This document shows positions 6,022 to 6,962 of a stretch of DNA of 6,962 nt, piece by piece; position 1 is the first letter of the stretch; every line of letters begins with the position of its first letter. The position numbers and the translations under genes are program-made. The DNA is taken from assembly GCA_007134625.1 (NCBI GenBank), contig SLKL01000347.1, positions 1 to 6,962 on the forward strand. The letters are read 5' to 3'. This stretch comes from Saprospiraceae bacterium. GTDB taxonomy: Bacteria > Bacteroidota > Bacteroidia > Chitinophagales > Saprospiraceae. The notes beneath the pieces are model-generated. The model did no database searches. It saw only the letters and a program-made list of their open reading frames with translations, and had not been told where the DNA came from.

Positions 6022-6962
6022 ATGCAATTTGTAAACCCACAATTTTTATGGGGGCTGCTATTTCTTGCTGTTCCTATTATCATTCACCTTTTTCAATTCA
6101 GAAGATTCAAAAAGGTCTATTTCAGTAATACTGCCTTCTTAAAGGAGATAAAAGAGACGAGTCAGCAAAGGAGGAAACTTAAGCATTTGCTGGTATTGCT
6201 AATGCGCCTGTTGGCAGTTGCTTTTTTAGTGATCGCTTTCGCCCAACCTATTATACCTACTTCGGATCAGGTAGTGACAGGGTCCAAAGGTGTCAGTATT
6301 TTTATTGACAACTCTTTTAGCATGGGGTCAATGGGGAGGGATATCAGTCTTTTTGATAATGCCCGTTTTGCTGCGAGAGAAATTATCAACAGCTACGGTG
6401 AGTCCGATCAATTCCATTTGTTGACAGGTGATTTTGAAAACAGACATCAGCGGCTATACAATCGTGAACAGGCATTGGATTTGATTGACGAAATGGAAGT
6501 TTCGCCCGCAGTCAGAACGGTCTCAGAAGTTTTTCAACGACAGCAGCATGCACTGCGAAATTTTGATCAAGATCAGAAAGTGTATTACATCATATCTGAT
6601 TTTCAAAAAAATATTACTGATCTTGAAAATATTCAGGACACCTCTTCCAATATTAATTTAATTCACCTGGAGTCCTTAGAAACTGCTAATGTCAGTATTG
6701 ATTCTGTATGGTTTTCTCAACCGGTGCAGATTGTTAATCAAACGGGAAAATTATTGGTGCAGCTAACAAATCACGATCCCTCCAATACGGAAGAAGTGAA
6801 TATGGAGCTTCGGTTTGGCGATCAAAGGAGGCCGGCAGGAAGGGTTTCTTTGGAGCCAATGGAAACACGTACAGATACTGTTTCATTTACCATCAATCAA
6901 ACCGGTTGGCAGGAAGCTACACTTTCTATCACCGATTACCCCATTCAGTTTGATGATGAGTA
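6022..6962 (+). CDS. BatA-like VWA-domain membrane protein, N-terminal part (3' end outside window)
   Basis: ATG 6022 opens a frame of 313 complete codons that runs off the window. The N terminus MQFVNPQFLWGLL is characteristic of the BatA-type double-membrane-anchor domain, which fixes the start. Transmembrane segment 1 is at about residues 7-25 and segment 2 at about 56-77; the loop between them is basic (FRRFKK, QQRRKLKH), so it should be cytoplasmic and the rest periplasmic. A VWA domain follows: FIDNSFSMG gives the metal-binding DxSxS (Asp96, Ser98, Ser100), with Thr166 and Asp193 (YYIISDFQ) as likely further MIDAS ligands. Residues from about 220 on form a beta-rich region, as in the long Bacteroidota relatives of roughly 650-700 residues; classical BatA is about half that. 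The exact role is unknown. Bat proteins are linked by name to aerotolerance, but that should not be transferred to this family. Lys use is normal, unlike the upstream genes. Confidence 0.9.
   Translation, partial: MQFVNPQFLWGLLFLAVPIIIHLFQFRRFKKVYFSNTAFLKEIKETSQQRRKLKHLLVLLMRLLAVAFLVIAFAQPIIPTSDQVVTGSKGVSIFIDNSFSMGSMGRDISLFDNARFAAREIINSYGESDQFHLLTGDFENRHQRLYNREQALDLIDEMEVSPAVRTVSEVFQRQQHALRNFDQDQKVYYIISDFQKNITDLENIQDTSSNINLIHLESLETANVSIDSVWFSQPVQIVNQTGKLLVQLTNHDPSNTEEVNMELRFGDQRRPAGRVSLEPMETRTDTVSFTINQTGWQEATLSITDYPIQFDDE

Noticed and set aside
1..6962. A novel defence or mobile system
   Set aside because: No nuclease, helicase, transposase, integrase, toxin or RNA gene is visible. The gene set is explained by T9SS surface proteins and a BatA-like membrane protein.

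Overview
The window looks like chromosomal DNA from a Bacteroidota species. The best fit is the Saprospiria or a related gliding or marine group. The basis is two C-terminal domains of the type B sorting class of the type IX secretion system (T9SS; motif YIPNAFSPNDDGIND, then RWGE and YGWDG), a signal peptide ending SA|Q, a BatA-type membrane protein with a von Willebrand A (VWA) domain, AT-rich DNA, and a TTG-N20-TAnnTTTG promoter. The lineage is inferred from the style of these domains, not from a marker gene.

All genes lie on the + strand. Bases 1-909 hold the 3' end of a large secreted multidomain protein: half of an Ig/PKD-like repeat, a SprB-like repeat, a PKD-like domain and a type B sorting domain. 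After a short gap, 975-5942 (or from TTG 960) encodes a complete protein of about 1655 residues with the same tail. Its order is: signal peptide, cohesin-like domain, PKD-like domain interrupted by a carbohydrate-binding-like jelly roll, short Cys module, eleven tandem Ig/PKD-like repeats of about 84 residues, SprB-like repeat, PKD-like domain, type B sorting domain. The two genes look like tandem paralogues and are probably cell-surface or released adhesins carried across the outer membrane by the T9SS. A 79-base gap (5943-6021) holds a good Bacteroidota promoter candidate. From 6022 to the window end runs the first 313 codons of a BatA-like, two-membrane-segment VWA protein, which is cut by the window edge.

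The most unusual feature is the composition of the large protein. Residues 439-1400 contain no lysine at all and only 11 arginines, while Asp and Glu are abundant. Lysine returns in the last 260 residues and is common in the neighbouring BatA-like protein. Each of the eleven repeats also keeps one early and one late cysteine (probable intradomain disulfide) and a Pro at the domain boundary. The last repeat adds a CxxCxxC cluster. I see no RNA gene, CRISPR array, insertion sequence, phage gene or defence system, and no convincing minus-strand gene.
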